This document shows, piece by piece, positions 21,478 through 30,285 of a stretch of DNA of 64,000 nt. The DNA comes from Methylophaga marina (GTDB lineage: Bacteria > Pseudomonadota > Gammaproteobacteria > Nitrosococcales > Methylophagaceae): assembly GCF_030296755.1 (NCBI RefSeq), contig NZ_AP027741.1, positions 2,781,001 through 2,845,000 of the forward strand. The letters are read 5' to 3'. The notes below the pieces were generated by a model. The model had not been told where the DNA came from, did no database searches, and saw only the letters and a list, made by a program, of their open reading frames with translations. The translations under genes were made by a program, and so were the position numbers. Position 1 is the stretch's first letter; the number at the start of each line of letters is the position of its first letter.

Positions 21478-22556
21478 TTGAGAGCTTATAATTTTAGTGC
21501 TGGTCCTGCGATGTTGCCTGATGCCGTCATGGAACGGGCTCAGCAGGAAATGCTGGATTGGAATGGAACAGGTATGTCTGTGATGGAGATGAGCCATCGC
21601 GGACCAGAATACACTCGCATTGCTGAGCAAGCTGAAACTGATCTTCGTGAATTAATGGACATTTCTGATGACTACGCTGTGTTATTTTTACAGGGCGGAG
21701 CATCGCTACAGTTCCCCATGATTCCAATGAACCTGCTGCGTGGAAAAAAACAGCGGACTATTTCAATACTGGGGCGTGGTCTACCAAAGCTATCGCTGAG
21801 GCTAGACAGTTTTGTGATGTGAATATTGTTACAGATTCAACAGCTAACCATTTCACCACAATTGCCAACCCAAGCGAGTGGACTCTGTCAGATAAGGCTG
21901 CGTATGTTCATTACACACCTAATGAAACCATACACGGACTTGAGTTTGCGGAGATTCCTGATGTTGGAGATGTAGCGTTAGTCGCTGACTTGTCATCGAC
22001 CATTTTGTCGCGTCCGATTGATGTGTCGCAATTCGGTATGATCTACGCAGGCGCACAGAAAAACATTGGTCCCGCTGGTTTGTGCATTGTCATTATTCGC
22101 AAGGATTTACTGGGTGATGTATTGCCTGGTACACCAACTATGCTCAACTACAAAACCCATGCCGATAACGGATCAATGTTTAACACACCAGCCACATATA
22201 GCTGGTATTTAGCTGGTTTAGTTTTTGACTGGTTGAAGCAGCAGGGTGGATTAGAGGCAATGGCTGCACTAAACAAACGTAAAGCAGCTAAGCTATATGC
22301 CACCATTGATGGAAGTGACTTTTACAGTAATCCTGTCGATATTCGATATCGTTCGTGGATGAATGTCCCCTTTACATTGGCAGATGATAAGCTTGATAAA
22401 CTGTTTTTGCAGCAAGCCGCAGAACACAAGTTACTGACACTCAAAGGTCATCGAGACTTGGGTGGTATGCGTGCAAGCATATACAACGCTATGCCAGAGG
22501 CGGGTGTCGATGCACTGATCAGTTTCATGAATGAATTTGAGCGTAAGCACGGGTAA
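21478..22556 (+). CDS. serC: Phosphoserine aminotransferase (frameshifted in this sequence)
   Basis: A PLP enzyme making phosphoserine (serine pathway) and the pyridoxine precursor. It starts at TTG, two bases after the gyrA stop, with [13 protein letters not shown] at the expected place; the next ATG is too far in. The frame is lost after LLRGKK. One extra A in the seven-A run at 21744-21750 restores [18 protein letters not shown] and continues to 22556, giving 359 residues. The PLP lysine is in [11 protein letters not shown]. The missing base is in a homopolymer and is a probable undercall. Confidence 0.94.
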
Positions 22557-22565
22557 TTATTGCCA

Positions 22566-23654
22566 ATGAATGAAAAAGAAGCCTTAGCCAATATTCGTCA
22601 AAAAATTGATGATATCGATTTAAAAATCCAGCAATTGCTGAATGACCGAGCTGCGATGGCTCAGGAAGTTGCCCGGATAAAAATAGATAGTGGTGAACAG
22701 GCCGACTTTTATCGTCCTGAACGCGAAGCGATGGTGCTAAGAACGGTGATGGAACGGAATGAGGGCCCATTAGCTTCTGCTGAGGTGGCCAGATTATTTC
22801 GTGAAATCATGTCTGCATGTCTGGCAGCTGAAAAACCTTTACAAGTGGCTTATCTCGGTCCTGAAGGCTCTTTTACTCAAGCGGCGGCTCAAAAACAGTT
22901 TGGTGGCAGCGTTGAGCTTCATCCGATGAGTACCATTGCCGATGTTTTTCATGCTGTTGAAACCTCGCATGCCTGTTACGGCGTAGTGCCAGTAGAAAAT
23001 TCAACCGAAGGTATGGTCTCGCATACCTTAGACCGGTTTATTTCCTCACCGTTAAAAATTAATGGTGAAGTCACATTACGCATACACCATTATTTACTCA
23101 GTAAAGAGAAGCGGCTCGAAGATATAAACAAAGTTTATGCTCATCCTCAAGCCATCGCGCAGTGTCGCCAATGGCTGATGGAGCAACTACCTGAGGCTGA
23201 GTTGATACCGCTCAACAGTAATTCCGAAGCTGCCAAGCGTGTTGCAGCAGAACCTCAAAATACTGCCGCTATTGCTGCGAATCGTGCAGCAGATATTTAT
23301 GGTTTATCCATTTTAGCCAGTAATATCGAAGATGAGGTCGATAACACGACGCGCTTTTTGGTGATTGGATCACAGAATGTTGGACCTTCAGGTGTTGATA
23401 AAACAGCGCTTTTAGTTGCGACCAAGAATAAACCTGGCGCTTTGCAGACTCTGTTAAAACCATTAGCGGATTACAGCATCAGCATGACCCGTATCGAGTC
23501 GAGACCCTCGAGAAAAGGTATTTGGGAATATGTTTTTTTTATTGATATTGAAGGACATATTGACGAGCCAGCAGTAGCATCAGCGTTGACTCTATTAGAG
23601 AATGAGTCATCCATGTTTCGCATTTTAGGTTCTTATCCAAAGGCAGTATTATGA
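22566..23654 (+). CDS. pheA: Bifunctional chorismate mutase / prephenate dehydratase
   Basis: Makes phenylpyruvate from chorismate. The 362-residue protein has an AroQ chorismate mutase domain (about residues 1-85, [20 protein letters not shown]), a prephenate dehydratase domain ([14 protein letters not shown] near 97, [15 protein letters not shown] near 145, NTTRFLVIG near 260) and a C-terminal ACT domain with the [17 protein letters not shown] motif that binds phenylalanine for feedback control. The ATG at 22566 is preferred over TTG at 22560. Its stop overlaps the ispH start (ATGA). Confidence 0.95.
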   Translation: MNEKEALANIRQKIDDIDLKIQQLLNDRAAMAQEVARIKIDSGEQADFYRPEREAMVLRTVMERNEGPLASAEVARLFREIMSACLAAEKPLQVAYLGPEGSFTQAAAQKQFGGSVELHPMSTIADVFHAVETSHACYGVVPVENSTEGMVSHTLDRFISSPLKINGEVTLRIHHYLLSKEKRLEDINKVYAHPQAIAQCRQWLMEQLPEAELIPLNSNSEAAKRVAAEPQNTAAIAANRAADIYGLSILASNIEDEVDNTTRFLVIGSQNVGPSGVDKTALLVATKNKPGALQTLLKPLADYSISMTRIESRPSRKGIWEYVFFIDIEGHIDEPAVASALTLLENESSMFRILGSYPKAVL

Positions 23655-24610
23655 GCAAAGAACTTATCCTCGCCAATCCACGTGGCTTTTGTGCCGGTGT
23701 CGATAGAGCAATAGATATCGTAGAGCGCGCACTGGAGTTGTTTGGTGCCCCCGTTTATGTGCGTCATGAAGTGGTTCATAATCGCTTTGTGGTCGATGGT
23801 CTTAGAGACAAAGGCGCTATTTTTGTCGAAGAAGTGGATGAGGTCCCCGACGGAAGTACCTTGATTTTTAGTGCTCACGGCGTATCGAAAAAGGTGCAGA
23901 GTGAGGGGAAAAAGCGTGATCTAAAAGTGTTTGATGCGACTTGTCCTTTAGTGACTAAAGTGCATATGGAAGTGTCACGTTATGAAAAACAGAATATGGA
24001 ATGTATTCTGATTGGTCATGCAGGACACCCCGAAGTAGAAGGGACTATGGGCCAATACACATCAACAGAAGGCGGCATGTACTTAGTTGAGTCGCCTGAA
24101 GATGTCGCCAGACTAAAAGTCAAAAATCCACAGCAACTGGCCTTTGTTACCCAAACCACACTTTCTGTTGATGATACCTCGGTTGTGATTGATGCTCTGC
24201 GTCAACACTTTCCCGACATTATCGGCCCAAGCAAAGATGATATTTGCTATGCCACACAAAACAGACAAGATGCCGTGAAAAAACTCGCAAACGAGTGTGA
24301 TCTTGTTTTAGTGGTAGGCTCGGTAAATAGCTCTAACTCGAATCGTTTACGTGAATTATCAGAGAAGTTAGGCACGCCTGCTTTTTTAATAGACAATGCC
24401 GATCAAATAGATCCACAATGGCTTGTAGATAAAAATCGAATTGGTTTGACGGCAGGTGCATCAGCACCAGAAATACTCGTCAACCAAGTTGTTGAAAAAT
24501 TACGTGACTTAGGTGTTGATTCGTCATACGAAGATGACGGTTTAAAAGAGAACATTGAATTCTCATTACCACGAGAACTAAAGATTGATACATCAAGTCT
24601 GAAAAAATAA
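23651..24610 (+). CDS. ispH: 4-hydroxy-3-methylbut-2-enyl diphosphate reductase
   Basis: Last enzyme of the MEP isoprenoid pathway, an iron-sulfur protein making IPP and DMAPP. All three cluster cysteines are present: [12 protein letters not shown] near residue 13, [11 protein letters not shown] near 97 and [10 protein letters not shown] near 198. The [10 protein letters not shown] motif near 225 is also there. It has 319 residues and normal length. It overlaps pheA by 4 bases and precedes the peptide ABC genes by 12. Confidence 0.97.
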   Translation: MSKELILANPRGFCAGVDRAIDIVERALELFGAPVYVRHEVVHNRFVVDGLRDKGAIFVEEVDEVPDGSTLIFSAHGVSKKVQSEGKKRDLKVFDATCPLVTKVHMEVSRYEKQNMECILIGHAGHPEVEGTMGQYTSTEGGMYLVESPEDVARLKVKNPQQLAFVTQTTLSVDDTSVVIDALRQHFPDIIGPSKDDICYATQNRQDAVKKLANECDLVLVVGSVNSSNSNRLRELSEKLGTPAFLIDNADQIDPQWLVDKNRIGLTAGASAPEILVNQVVEKLRDLGVDSSYEDDGLKENIEFSLPRELKIDTSSLKK

Positions 24611-24622
24611 ACAAGGCCGACC

Positions 24623-26035
24623 ATGTCGTTTTTGCCCGTATTTCTTTGGACAGACATTCTCATCTTCCTGCTGGTAGCCGTTATTGCTGTAGCAGCCTTT
24701 TATATAAGAACACAGCCTCATTTAAGTACGCCCTGGAAATCAGTAATAAAGCGCAAGCGAGGCATGATTTCCGTTATGATCCTCGGTGTGTATATCATCG
24801 TTGGCCTGCTGGACTCTTTACATTATCGTCCGGCATTAGACGCAACAAAGAACGCAAAAGAAGTTTATTATTCATCAGAAGTATTCAGTGTATTTGATTG
24901 GCTTGTTTTACCACTGAAACAACAATTAGAAAAAACCTATTCAGCGCCTTTTGCTGATCGTTTGTTTGTTAAAGAAATACAGACGATGGATGATGGTTCC
25001 ATTAACTATGATTATCCGAAATTGAAATATGGCGCTGCCCATTTAGCAAGTTCTGATCACAAAACATCTGATATTTACCAAACAATTTTAAAAGCCAGTC
25101 TGTTAAGCCTGTTATTGCTGTTTCTGATTTATGTTTGTCATACTGCCATTGCCTCGCGTGCTCATGTAAGCCAGATCTTCCCGCAAACCAAACGCATCTT
25201 TCTCAATCACTCCGACTATCCACTTCATACTTTTTATTTCACCGCTTTTTGTCTTTTATTACTCATCTGTAACTTAGCTTTACTGAGTCAGAACTATCAT
25301 GTGTTTGGTACGGATAAAGTGGGACAGGATGTTTTATACCAGTCCTTAAAGAGTATCCGTACAGGCTTAGTGATTGGGACGTTAACTACCTTGGTGATGT
25401 TGCCTATGGCCATTATGCTGGGCATTGCCGCAGGTTATTTCCGAGGCTGGATAGACGATCTTATTCAATATATTTACACCACTTTGAACTCCATCCCAGG
25501 TGTATTACTGATTGCTGCAGCCGTATTAATTCTTCAGGTTTATATGAATAATCATCCTGAGAACTTTAAAACCATTGCTGAGCGTGCAGATATTCGGCTG
25601 TTGTTTTTATGCATTATTTTGGGCATGACCAGTTGGACTGGTCTGTGTCGAATTCTACGAGCAGAAACACTTAAGTTACGTGAAGCAGAATACGTCATGG
25701 CATCTCGTGCTTTAGGGGCGGGGAGTTTTAGTATTCTACGTAAACATATTTTGCCGAACTTGATGCATTTAGTACTTATTGCCGTGGTCTTAGACTTTAG
25801 TGGCTTGGTTCTGGCGGAAGCCGTGCTTTCTTATGTTGGTGTTGGTGTCGACCCTTCCATGATTAGCTGGGGCAATATGATTAATAGTGCACGCCTTGAA
25901 ATGGCAAGAGAACCTGTCGTCTGGTGGTCTCTAACTGCAGCATTTATTTCAATGTTTGTGTTGGTGCTTGCTGCGAACTTGTTTGCAGATGTTGTTCGCG
26001 ATGCATTTGATCCTAGAATGCAAGGTACATTATGA
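24623..26035 (+). CDS. Peptide/nickel-type ABC transporter permease with long N-terminus (OppC-like)
   Basis: A 470-residue inner-membrane permease of the OppC/DppC family. Two early membrane helices (about residues 8-27 and 47-65) flank the start. A polar region of about 90 residues follows, then helices at about 155-172 and 200-222. The classic core begins at FGTDKVGQDVLYQSL (near 230), and the EAA loop for ATPase contact is EYVMASRALGAGSFSILRKHILPN (near 357). Typical OppC proteins are about 300 residues, so the N-terminal 170 residues are extra. No OppB-type partner or binding protein is coded nearby. It overlaps the ATPase gene by 4 bases. Confidence 0.85.
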   Translation: MSFLPVFLWTDILIFLLVAVIAVAAFYIRTQPHLSTPWKSVIKRKRGMISVMILGVYIIVGLLDSLHYRPALDATKNAKEVYYSSEVFSVFDWLVLPLKQQLEKTYSAPFADRLFVKEIQTMDDGSINYDYPKLKYGAAHLASSDHKTSDIYQTILKASLLSLLLLFLIYVCHTAIASRAHVSQIFPQTKRIFLNHSDYPLHTFYFTAFCLLLLICNLALLSQNYHVFGTDKVGQDVLYQSLKSIRTGLVIGTLTTLVMLPMAIMLGIAAGYFRGWIDDLIQYIYTTLNSIPGVLLIAAAVLILQVYMNNHPENFKTIAERADIRLLFLCIILGMTSWTGLCRILRAETLKLREAEYVMASRALGAGSFSILRKHILPNLMHLVLIAVVLDFSGLVLAEAVLSYVGVGVDPSMISWGNMINSARLEMAREPVVWWSLTAAFISMFVLVLAANLFADVVRDAFDPRMQGTL

Positions 26036-28062
26036 GCGCATTACTAGAAGTCAAAGCATTAAAAACATGGTTTGGAAATGATAAGGCGCCATACCGAGCG
26101 GTTGATGGGGTGGATTTTTGTATTGAGAAAGGTCAAACCTATGCGCTAGTGGGAGAGTCTGGCTGTGGCAAATCCATGACAGCATTGTCTCTTCTGAGGT
26201 TGAACCCTTATCCAGCCAGCCACATTGTGGCTGGCGAGGTCCGTTTGGGTGGACAAAATATTCTTTCTCTTTCTGAAGCAGAAATGGAAAAAATTCGTGG
26301 TCGTAGAATAGCCATGATTTTTCAAGAACCCCAAAGTTCACTAAATCCTGTTCTCACTGTAGGACAGCAGATTGCTGAAGTATTTAAATGGCACTTCAAT
26401 CTTGATAAGGAAGCGATTCATCACAAAACGATAGACTTACTTGGATCGGTAGGTATTCCTGATCCTAATGAACGCATCAATGCTTACCCTCATCAGTTGT
26501 CTGGTGGCATGAAACAACGCGTGATGATTGCTATGGCGCTTGCCGGTGAACCTGAGTTATTGATTGCAGATGAACCAACAACCGCCTTAGATGTGACCAT
26601 TCAGGCTCAAATACTTGATTTGCTGAAAGCTATTCAGCAGAAAACAGGTATGGCCATTCTACTGATTACGCATGACTTAGGTGTTGTTGCTCAGATGGCC
26701 GATCATGTAGCCGTGATGTATGCCGGGCAAATTGTCGAATCAGCCAGCCGAACACAATTCTTTAATAATACTCAACATCCATACACTCAAAAGCTTTTTC
26801 AGGCTATTCCCTCAAAGCAGAAGCGGGAAGAAAAACTCACGGTGATACAAGGAAGCGTGCCGCCATTAAATCGCCAGTTTCATGCTTGTCGTTTTGCTGA
26901 ACGTTGTGAGCTGGCTTGGGATGACTGTCATGAAGTTGAACCACGTTGGATAAGTAATGAGGCACATGGTGTTCGCTGTCATTTATATGATAGTGATGTC
27001 CATGCTGAGCAAAAAGCCCATCAACAGTCTTTCCATAGCTCAAAGCTTTCACAGGTTGTGCCAGCAGATAATGCGATACTGCAAGTCAACGACTTAAAAG
27101 TTCACTTTCCTATCAAAAAAGGATTGTTCCAACGGACTATTGGTGCAGTGAAGGCGGTTGATGGCTTAAGCTTCGAGCTTCGTTCTGCTGAAACGTTGGC
27201 ATTAGTTGGCGAGTCTGGCTGTGGCAAAACTACAGTTGGCAAAGGAATATTGCAACTCGTGCCTGTCACCTCTGGCAATGTTATTTTTCAGAAACAAACG
27301 CTTAATCGATTGTCATCTAAAGCCTTACGTTCAGCTCGCGCTTCTATGCAGATTATCTTTCAAGATCCTTTTGCGTCAATGAACCCGCGAATGACCATTA
27401 ACAATGTCATCAAAGAGGGGATGCTGACATCTTCAATTAAAGATCCTGCGTTGCAGGAAGCAAAAGTGGATGAATTACTGCTTCGAGTGGGATTGAGGAC
27501 AGATATCAAACATCGTTATCCACATGAGTTTTCAGGTGGTCAGCGCCAACGAATATGTATAGCAAGAGCATTAGCCGCTGAACCAGAATTAATTATCTGT
27601 GATGAACCCACGAGTGCACTGGATGTATCTGTTCAGGCACAGATATTAAATTTACTAAGAGATATTCAGCATGAGTTTGGATTATCATTTTTATTTATAA
27701 CCCATAACATCAGTGTGGTAGATTATTTGGCTCATCGTGTGGCAGTAATGTATCTTGGCCGCATTGTTGAGCAGGGCACACGGGATGAAGTGTTAAATAA
27801 TCCAAAGCACCCATACACTCAGGCATTACTTGCAGCGGTTCCCAGAATTCATGCAGATGAGAATGTGGTGGTCGCTCATCAACTTGATGGTGAACTGCCT
27901 TCGCCAGCGAATCCACCTAAAGGCTGTCACTTTCATCAGCGCTGTCCACATGCTATGCCTATATGTTTGGAGCTATATCCTGACTCAACGCCGCTCAGTC
28001 CAACACATCATGTGAAATGTTTTTTATTTGAGGAAAATTATGGATCAGCAAACACAAACTGA
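26032..28062 (+). CDS. Fused double ABC ATPase, peptide/nickel type (DppD-DppF fusion)
   Basis: A 676-residue protein with two complete ABC modules. The first (about residues 1-330) has Walker [10 protein letters not shown], signature LSGGMKQRV and Walker [13 protein letters not shown]. It ends in the cysteine-containing OppD-type tail ([14 protein letters not shown]). The second (about 345-676) has [30 protein letters not shown] and a similar tail ([14 protein letters not shown]). This is a YejF-like arrangement. It should power the neighbouring permease in oligopeptide or similar uptake. The DUF1244 gene starts within its last 23 bases. Confidence 0.92.
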   Translation: MSALLEVKALKTWFGNDKAPYRAVDGVDFCIEKGQTYALVGESGCGKSMTALSLLRLNPYPASHIVAGEVRLGGQNILSLSEAEMEKIRGRRIAMIFQEPQSSLNPVLTVGQQIAEVFKWHFNLDKEAIHHKTIDLLGSVGIPDPNERINAYPHQLSGGMKQRVMIAMALAGEPELLIADEPTTALDVTIQAQILDLLKAIQQKTGMAILLITHDLGVVAQMADHVAVMYAGQIVESASRTQFFNNTQHPYTQKLFQAIPSKQKREEKLTVIQGSVPPLNRQFHACRFAERCELAWDDCHEVEPRWISNEAHGVRCHLYDSDVHAEQKAHQQSFHSSKLSQVVPADNAILQVNDLKVHFPIKKGLFQRTIGAVKAVDGLSFELRSAETLALVGESGCGKTTVGKGILQLVPVTSGNVIFQKQTLNRLSSKALRSARASMQIIFQDPFASMNPRMTINNVIKEGMLTSSIKDPALQEAKVDELLLRVGLRTDIKHRYPHEFSGGQRQRICIARALAAEPELIICDEPTSALDVSVQAQILNLLRDIQHEFGLSFLFITHNISVVDYLAHRVAVMYLGRIVEQGTRDEVLNNPKHPYTQALLAAVPRIHADENVVVAHQLDGELPSPANPPKGCHFHQRCPHAMPICLELYPDSTPLSPTHHVKCFLFEENYGSANTN

Positions 28063-28297
28063 ACTTGAAGCCGCCGCGTTCAGACGTTTACTTGAACATC
28101 TGCGTGAAAATACCGATGTACAAAACATTGATTTAATGAATCTGGCAGGATTTTGCCGGAATTGTTTATCAAAGTGGTATCTGGCTGCAGCAGAGGAAAA
28201 GCACATTGATATGGATTACGATCAAGCGCGTGAGCATATTTATGGCATGCCATATAGTGAATGGAAGGACAGATATCAGACAGGCCCAAAAAAATAA
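28040..28297 (+). CDS. DUF1244 domain protein
   Basis: An 85-residue protein of the DUF1244 family, small conserved helical proteins of unknown function common in proteobacteria. The ATG at 28040 has GAGGA about 6 bases upstream, and the gene starts inside the ABC ATPase gene. Family marks are FRRLLEHLRENTDVQNIDLMN, GFCRNCLSKWY with two conserved cysteines, and YGMPYSEWKDRYQ near the end. It is the last gene of the gyrA-to-DUF1244 run. Confidence 0.85.
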   Translation: MDQQTQTELEAAAFRRLLEHLRENTDVQNIDLMNLAGFCRNCLSKWYLAAAEEKHIDMDYDQAREHIYGMPYSEWKDRYQTGPKK

Positions 28298-28313
28298 TGG
28301 ATGAAATGCGCGC

Positions 28314-28556
28314 TTATCTGGGCTTTGACTCAGATAATGTTCGCAGCTTTTCTGCCAGCGCTTTGGTATCTGTAGCATCTTCTTCTGTTGGTCGAAGTGT
28401 GGCAACAGTCGAAATGGTCTGACGAAGTTGTTGTAGATAATTTCGGCAGCAACTACAGACAAGCAGGTGTAAAAATAGACCGAGTCGCTTTCTAATAGGC
28501 AGATCACCTTCAAGATAATTACTGGCTTCTTCTGCCACATCTTTACATTGAAACAT
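28314..28556 (-). CDS. Small zinc-type anti-sigma factor
   Basis: An 80-residue cytoplasmic protein with a cysteine near the start (FQCKDV) and an HLLVCSCC cluster near residue 30-37, the pattern of short zf-HC2 anti-sigma factors. It has no membrane helix. It starts 3 bases after the ECF sigma gene ends, so it is very likely cotranscribed with it and would hold the sigma factor inactive until a metal or redox signal disturbs its zinc site. The role is inferred from position and motif. Confidence 0.75.
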   Translation of the reverse strand: MFQCKDVAEEASNYLEGDLPIRKRLGLFLHLLVCSCCRNYLQQLRQTISTVATLRPTEEDATDTKALAEKLRTLSESKPR

Positions 28557-28559
28557 CTG

Positions 28560-29159
28560 TTATCTTCCTCGGTATTCTTCGATTTTGTGGTGTATGGTCG
28601 TGCGGGCCCGATGCAAGAGCACTCTAGCATTAGACGAACTGATATCCAGAATGTTACAGATCTCTGACATTGATAAGCCCTCCATATCATACATAGTTAA
28701 CAAAGCACGCTGGTTTGCGGGTAATTGACGAAAGCTTGTTTCAATCAGTTCTTTTAGTTGTTCGTTTTCAAGAAGGGCATCAGGTGTCTCCTGTTCCCAG
28801 GGTAAAACATCATCTAAGCGATGGCCTCGTTGATCAAATTTATCTCGAGGGACTGATTCCCAGCCTTCATCCAGAGAAACTTGTCGTTGCTCTCGCTTGA
28901 ACCGAGTCTTGGCAGCATTACTGGTGATTTGCAAAAGCCAAGTTTTTAAGCTGGAACGTGCCTCGAAGTTTGGTAATGCTTTGATGGCTGACAGCCAGGC
29001 ATCTTGAACAATCTCATCAGCGAACGCTTCACCCACAATAGCTCTGGCAGTCGTGAGCATTAAGCCATGGTATTCAGATACAACATAGTCAAACGCTTTA
29101 GCTTCACCCTCTATCAACTGCTGAATTAAGAGGCGCTCTTGTGTTGGACTATGCTTCAC
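28560..29159 (-). CDS. ECF-family RNA polymerase sigma factor
   Basis: A 199-residue sigma-70 family protein of the ECF type with only regions 2 and 4. Region 2 (about residues 22-90) has FDYVVSEYHGLMLTTARAI, ADEIVQDAWLSAIKAL and FEARSSLKTWLLQIT. Region 4 (about 140-190) has FRQLPANQRALLTMYDMEGLS followed by the helix-turn-helix. The linker is acidic. It is divergent from the HvfA-like operon, whose upstream gap carries an ECF-type promoter, so it probably controls that operon and perhaps itself. Confidence 0.9.
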   Translation of the reverse strand: MKHSPTQERLLIQQLIEGEAKAFDYVVSEYHGLMLTTARAIVGEAFADEIVQDAWLSAIKALPNFEARSSLKTWLLQITSNAAKTRFKREQRQVSLDEGWESVPRDKFDQRGHRLDDVLPWEQETPDALLENEQLKELIETSFRQLPANQRALLTMYDMEGLSMSEICNILDISSSNARVLLHRARTTIHHKIEEYRGR

Positions 29160-29176
29160 ATTTTTTTCATTATGTT

Positions 29177-29204
29177 TGTAACAATCCTTCGTGAGGCTCG
29201 TCTA
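29177..29204 (+). promoter_or_regulatory. ECF-type promoter for the HvfA-like operon
   Basis: TGTAAC at 29177-29182 and CGTCTA at 29199-29204 are separated by exactly 16 bases. An AAC-type -35 and a CGTC-type -10 at this spacing are typical of ECF promoters. Transcription would begin near 29211. A short stem (AGACGG with CCGTTT, 29212-29233) followed by A and seven T would lie at the very 5' end of the message. The divergent sigma gene starts just 18 bases to the left. Confidence 0.6.
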
Positions 29205-29267
29205 CTATGCAAGACGGACAACAATGCCCGTTTATTTTTTTAATAACAATAGAAGGAAGTAATCATC

Positions 29268-29591
29268 ATGGCAACCTTAAATAAATCATCAGTCGCTATA
29301 GCCACATTAGCAGCAGGTATGGCTTTGTCACCATCTTTAGCCAGTGCCGACAGCAACCCATTCTCTTCAACAGAACTTTCGAGTGGTTATATGCAACTTG
29401 CTGAACATCATGCAGACGAAGCGAAATGTGGTGAAGCAAAGTGTGGTGGTGATAAAAAAGCTGAAGAAGCCAAATGTGGCGCGGATAAAAAAGCAAAAGA
29501 AGCTAAATGCGGTGGCGATAAAAAAGCTGAAGAAGCCAAATGCGGTGCAGATAAAAAAGCACATGAAGCCAGCTGTGGTGGTAATCACTAA
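29268..29591 (+). CDS. HvfA-like secreted Cys-repeat peptide (putative RiPP precursor)
   Basis: A 107-residue protein with a signal peptide (cleavage likely after ASA, residue 27), a short linker, then EAKCG motifs. Cysteines are at 54, 59, 70, 81, 92 and 103; the last five are exactly 11 residues apart. The spacer alternates GGDKKAEEA and GADKKAxEA, and the final motif is EASCG. This matches the HvfA class of low-complexity peptides, whose EGKCG cysteines are turned by a DUF692 enzyme with DUF2063 into copper-binding thiooxazole/oxazolone-type groups. AAGGAAG precedes the ATG. No modifying enzyme gene is adjacent; a DoxX gene follows, as in hvfABCD. Confidence 0.8.
   Translation: MATLNKSSVAIATLAAGMALSPSLASADSNPFSSTELSSGYMQLAEHHADEAKCGEAKCGGDKKAEEAKCGADKKAKEAKCGGDKKAEEAKCGADKKAHEASCGGNH
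29445..29576 (+). repeat. 33-bp in-frame tandem repeat in the HvfA-like gene
   Basis: Four 33-base units (11 codons each) code for residues 60-103. Units 1 and 3 share GGDKKAEEAKC; units 2 and 4 share GADKKA. This suggests a 66-base unit that duplicated. Codons differ between copies (TGT/TGC, GGT/GGC/GGA), so the copies are not very recent. Confidence 0.85.
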
Positions 29592-29610
29592 AATACACTG
29601 GCAGTTTCTA

Positions 29611-29635
29611 AATAAGGGCTCTTTGAGCCCTTATT
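29611..29635 (+). terminator. Hairpin between the HvfA-like gene and doxX (attenuator or processing site)
   Basis: AATAAGGGCTC and GAGCCCTTATT form a perfect 11-base-pair stem with a TTT loop. The following bases (TATTA) are not a strong T-tract. It could be a leaky terminator or a 3' stabiliser that keeps the peptide message abundant while letting some transcripts continue into doxX-msrPQ. doxX starts 17 bases after it. Confidence 0.65.
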
Positions 29636-29652
29636 TATTAAGGAGAACAGGT

Positions 29653-30285
29653 ATGTCTATCTGTCATATTTATCATGGTGTCTCAACCAGCTTAAATAAA
29701 ACGCGTGCCGTCGATTTTATGGCACCACTATTATTACGTGTGTATCTCGCGCCTGTTTTTTGGGTGGCTGCCAACAACAAATGGAATCCGTTTGATGCTG
29801 ATAGCTCTCTGAATAGCACAATCGCTTGGTTTGCGAATCCTGATTGGGGATTGGGGTTACCTTTTCCTGAATTGATGGCTTATCTGGCCTGGGGAGCGGA
29901 ATACTTTGGTGCAATTTTTCTCATTCTGGGCTTGGGCATTCGCTTAGTCACACTACCGTTAATGTTTACTATGATTGTCGCTGCTGTCACTGTCCATTGG
30001 CAAAACGGTTGGCAGGCAATACATGACACGATGAGTCCTTTTGCATCAAATGATGTCAATGAAGCTATAGAGCGTCTTCACAAGGCGAAAGAGATTTTGC
30101 AGGAATATGGGCATTACGACTGGTTAACACAACATGGTAATTTCGTTGTGCTTAATAATGGTATTGAATTTGCCGCCACCTATTTCCTGATGTTGCTAGT
30201 GTTGTTTTTTATCGGGGCTGGTAAGTACTTCAGTGTTGATTACTGGATAAGCCAATACTGTCAGCCGAGCGAGGAGGGTAAGTAA
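29653..30285 (+). CDS. DoxX family membrane protein (HvfD-like)
   Basis: A 210-residue inner-membrane protein of the DoxX family with four main hydrophobic segments (about residues 24-42, 78-98, 102-120 and 172-195). AAGGAG lies 8 bases before the ATG at 29653; the open frame extends further upstream through the Cys-repeat gene but is not coding there. DoxX proteins accompany HvfA-type peptides as the fourth gene (HvfD) of hvf and gig operons. Their role is unclear. Here the DoxX stop directly abuts the msrP start. Confidence 0.85.
   Translation: MSICHIYHGVSTSLNKTRAVDFMAPLLLRVYLAPVFWVAANNKWNPFDADSSLNSTIAWFANPDWGLGLPFPELMAYLAWGAEYFGAIFLILGLGIRLVTLPLMFTMIVAAVTVHWQNGWQAIHDTMSPFASNDVNEAIERLHKAKEILQEYGHYDWLTQHGNFVVLNNGIEFAATYFLMLLVLFFIGAGKYFSVDYWISQYCQPSEEGK

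Noticed and set aside
29367-29588. Phe-rich open frame antisense to the Cys-repeat gene
   Set aside because: A by-product of the Lys/Glu-rich repeat read on the other strand, with no start signals.
29344-29652. Upstream extension of the DoxX gene through the Cys-repeat gene in another frame
   Set aside because: A product of repeat composition; doxX has its own ATG and ribosome binding site at 29653.
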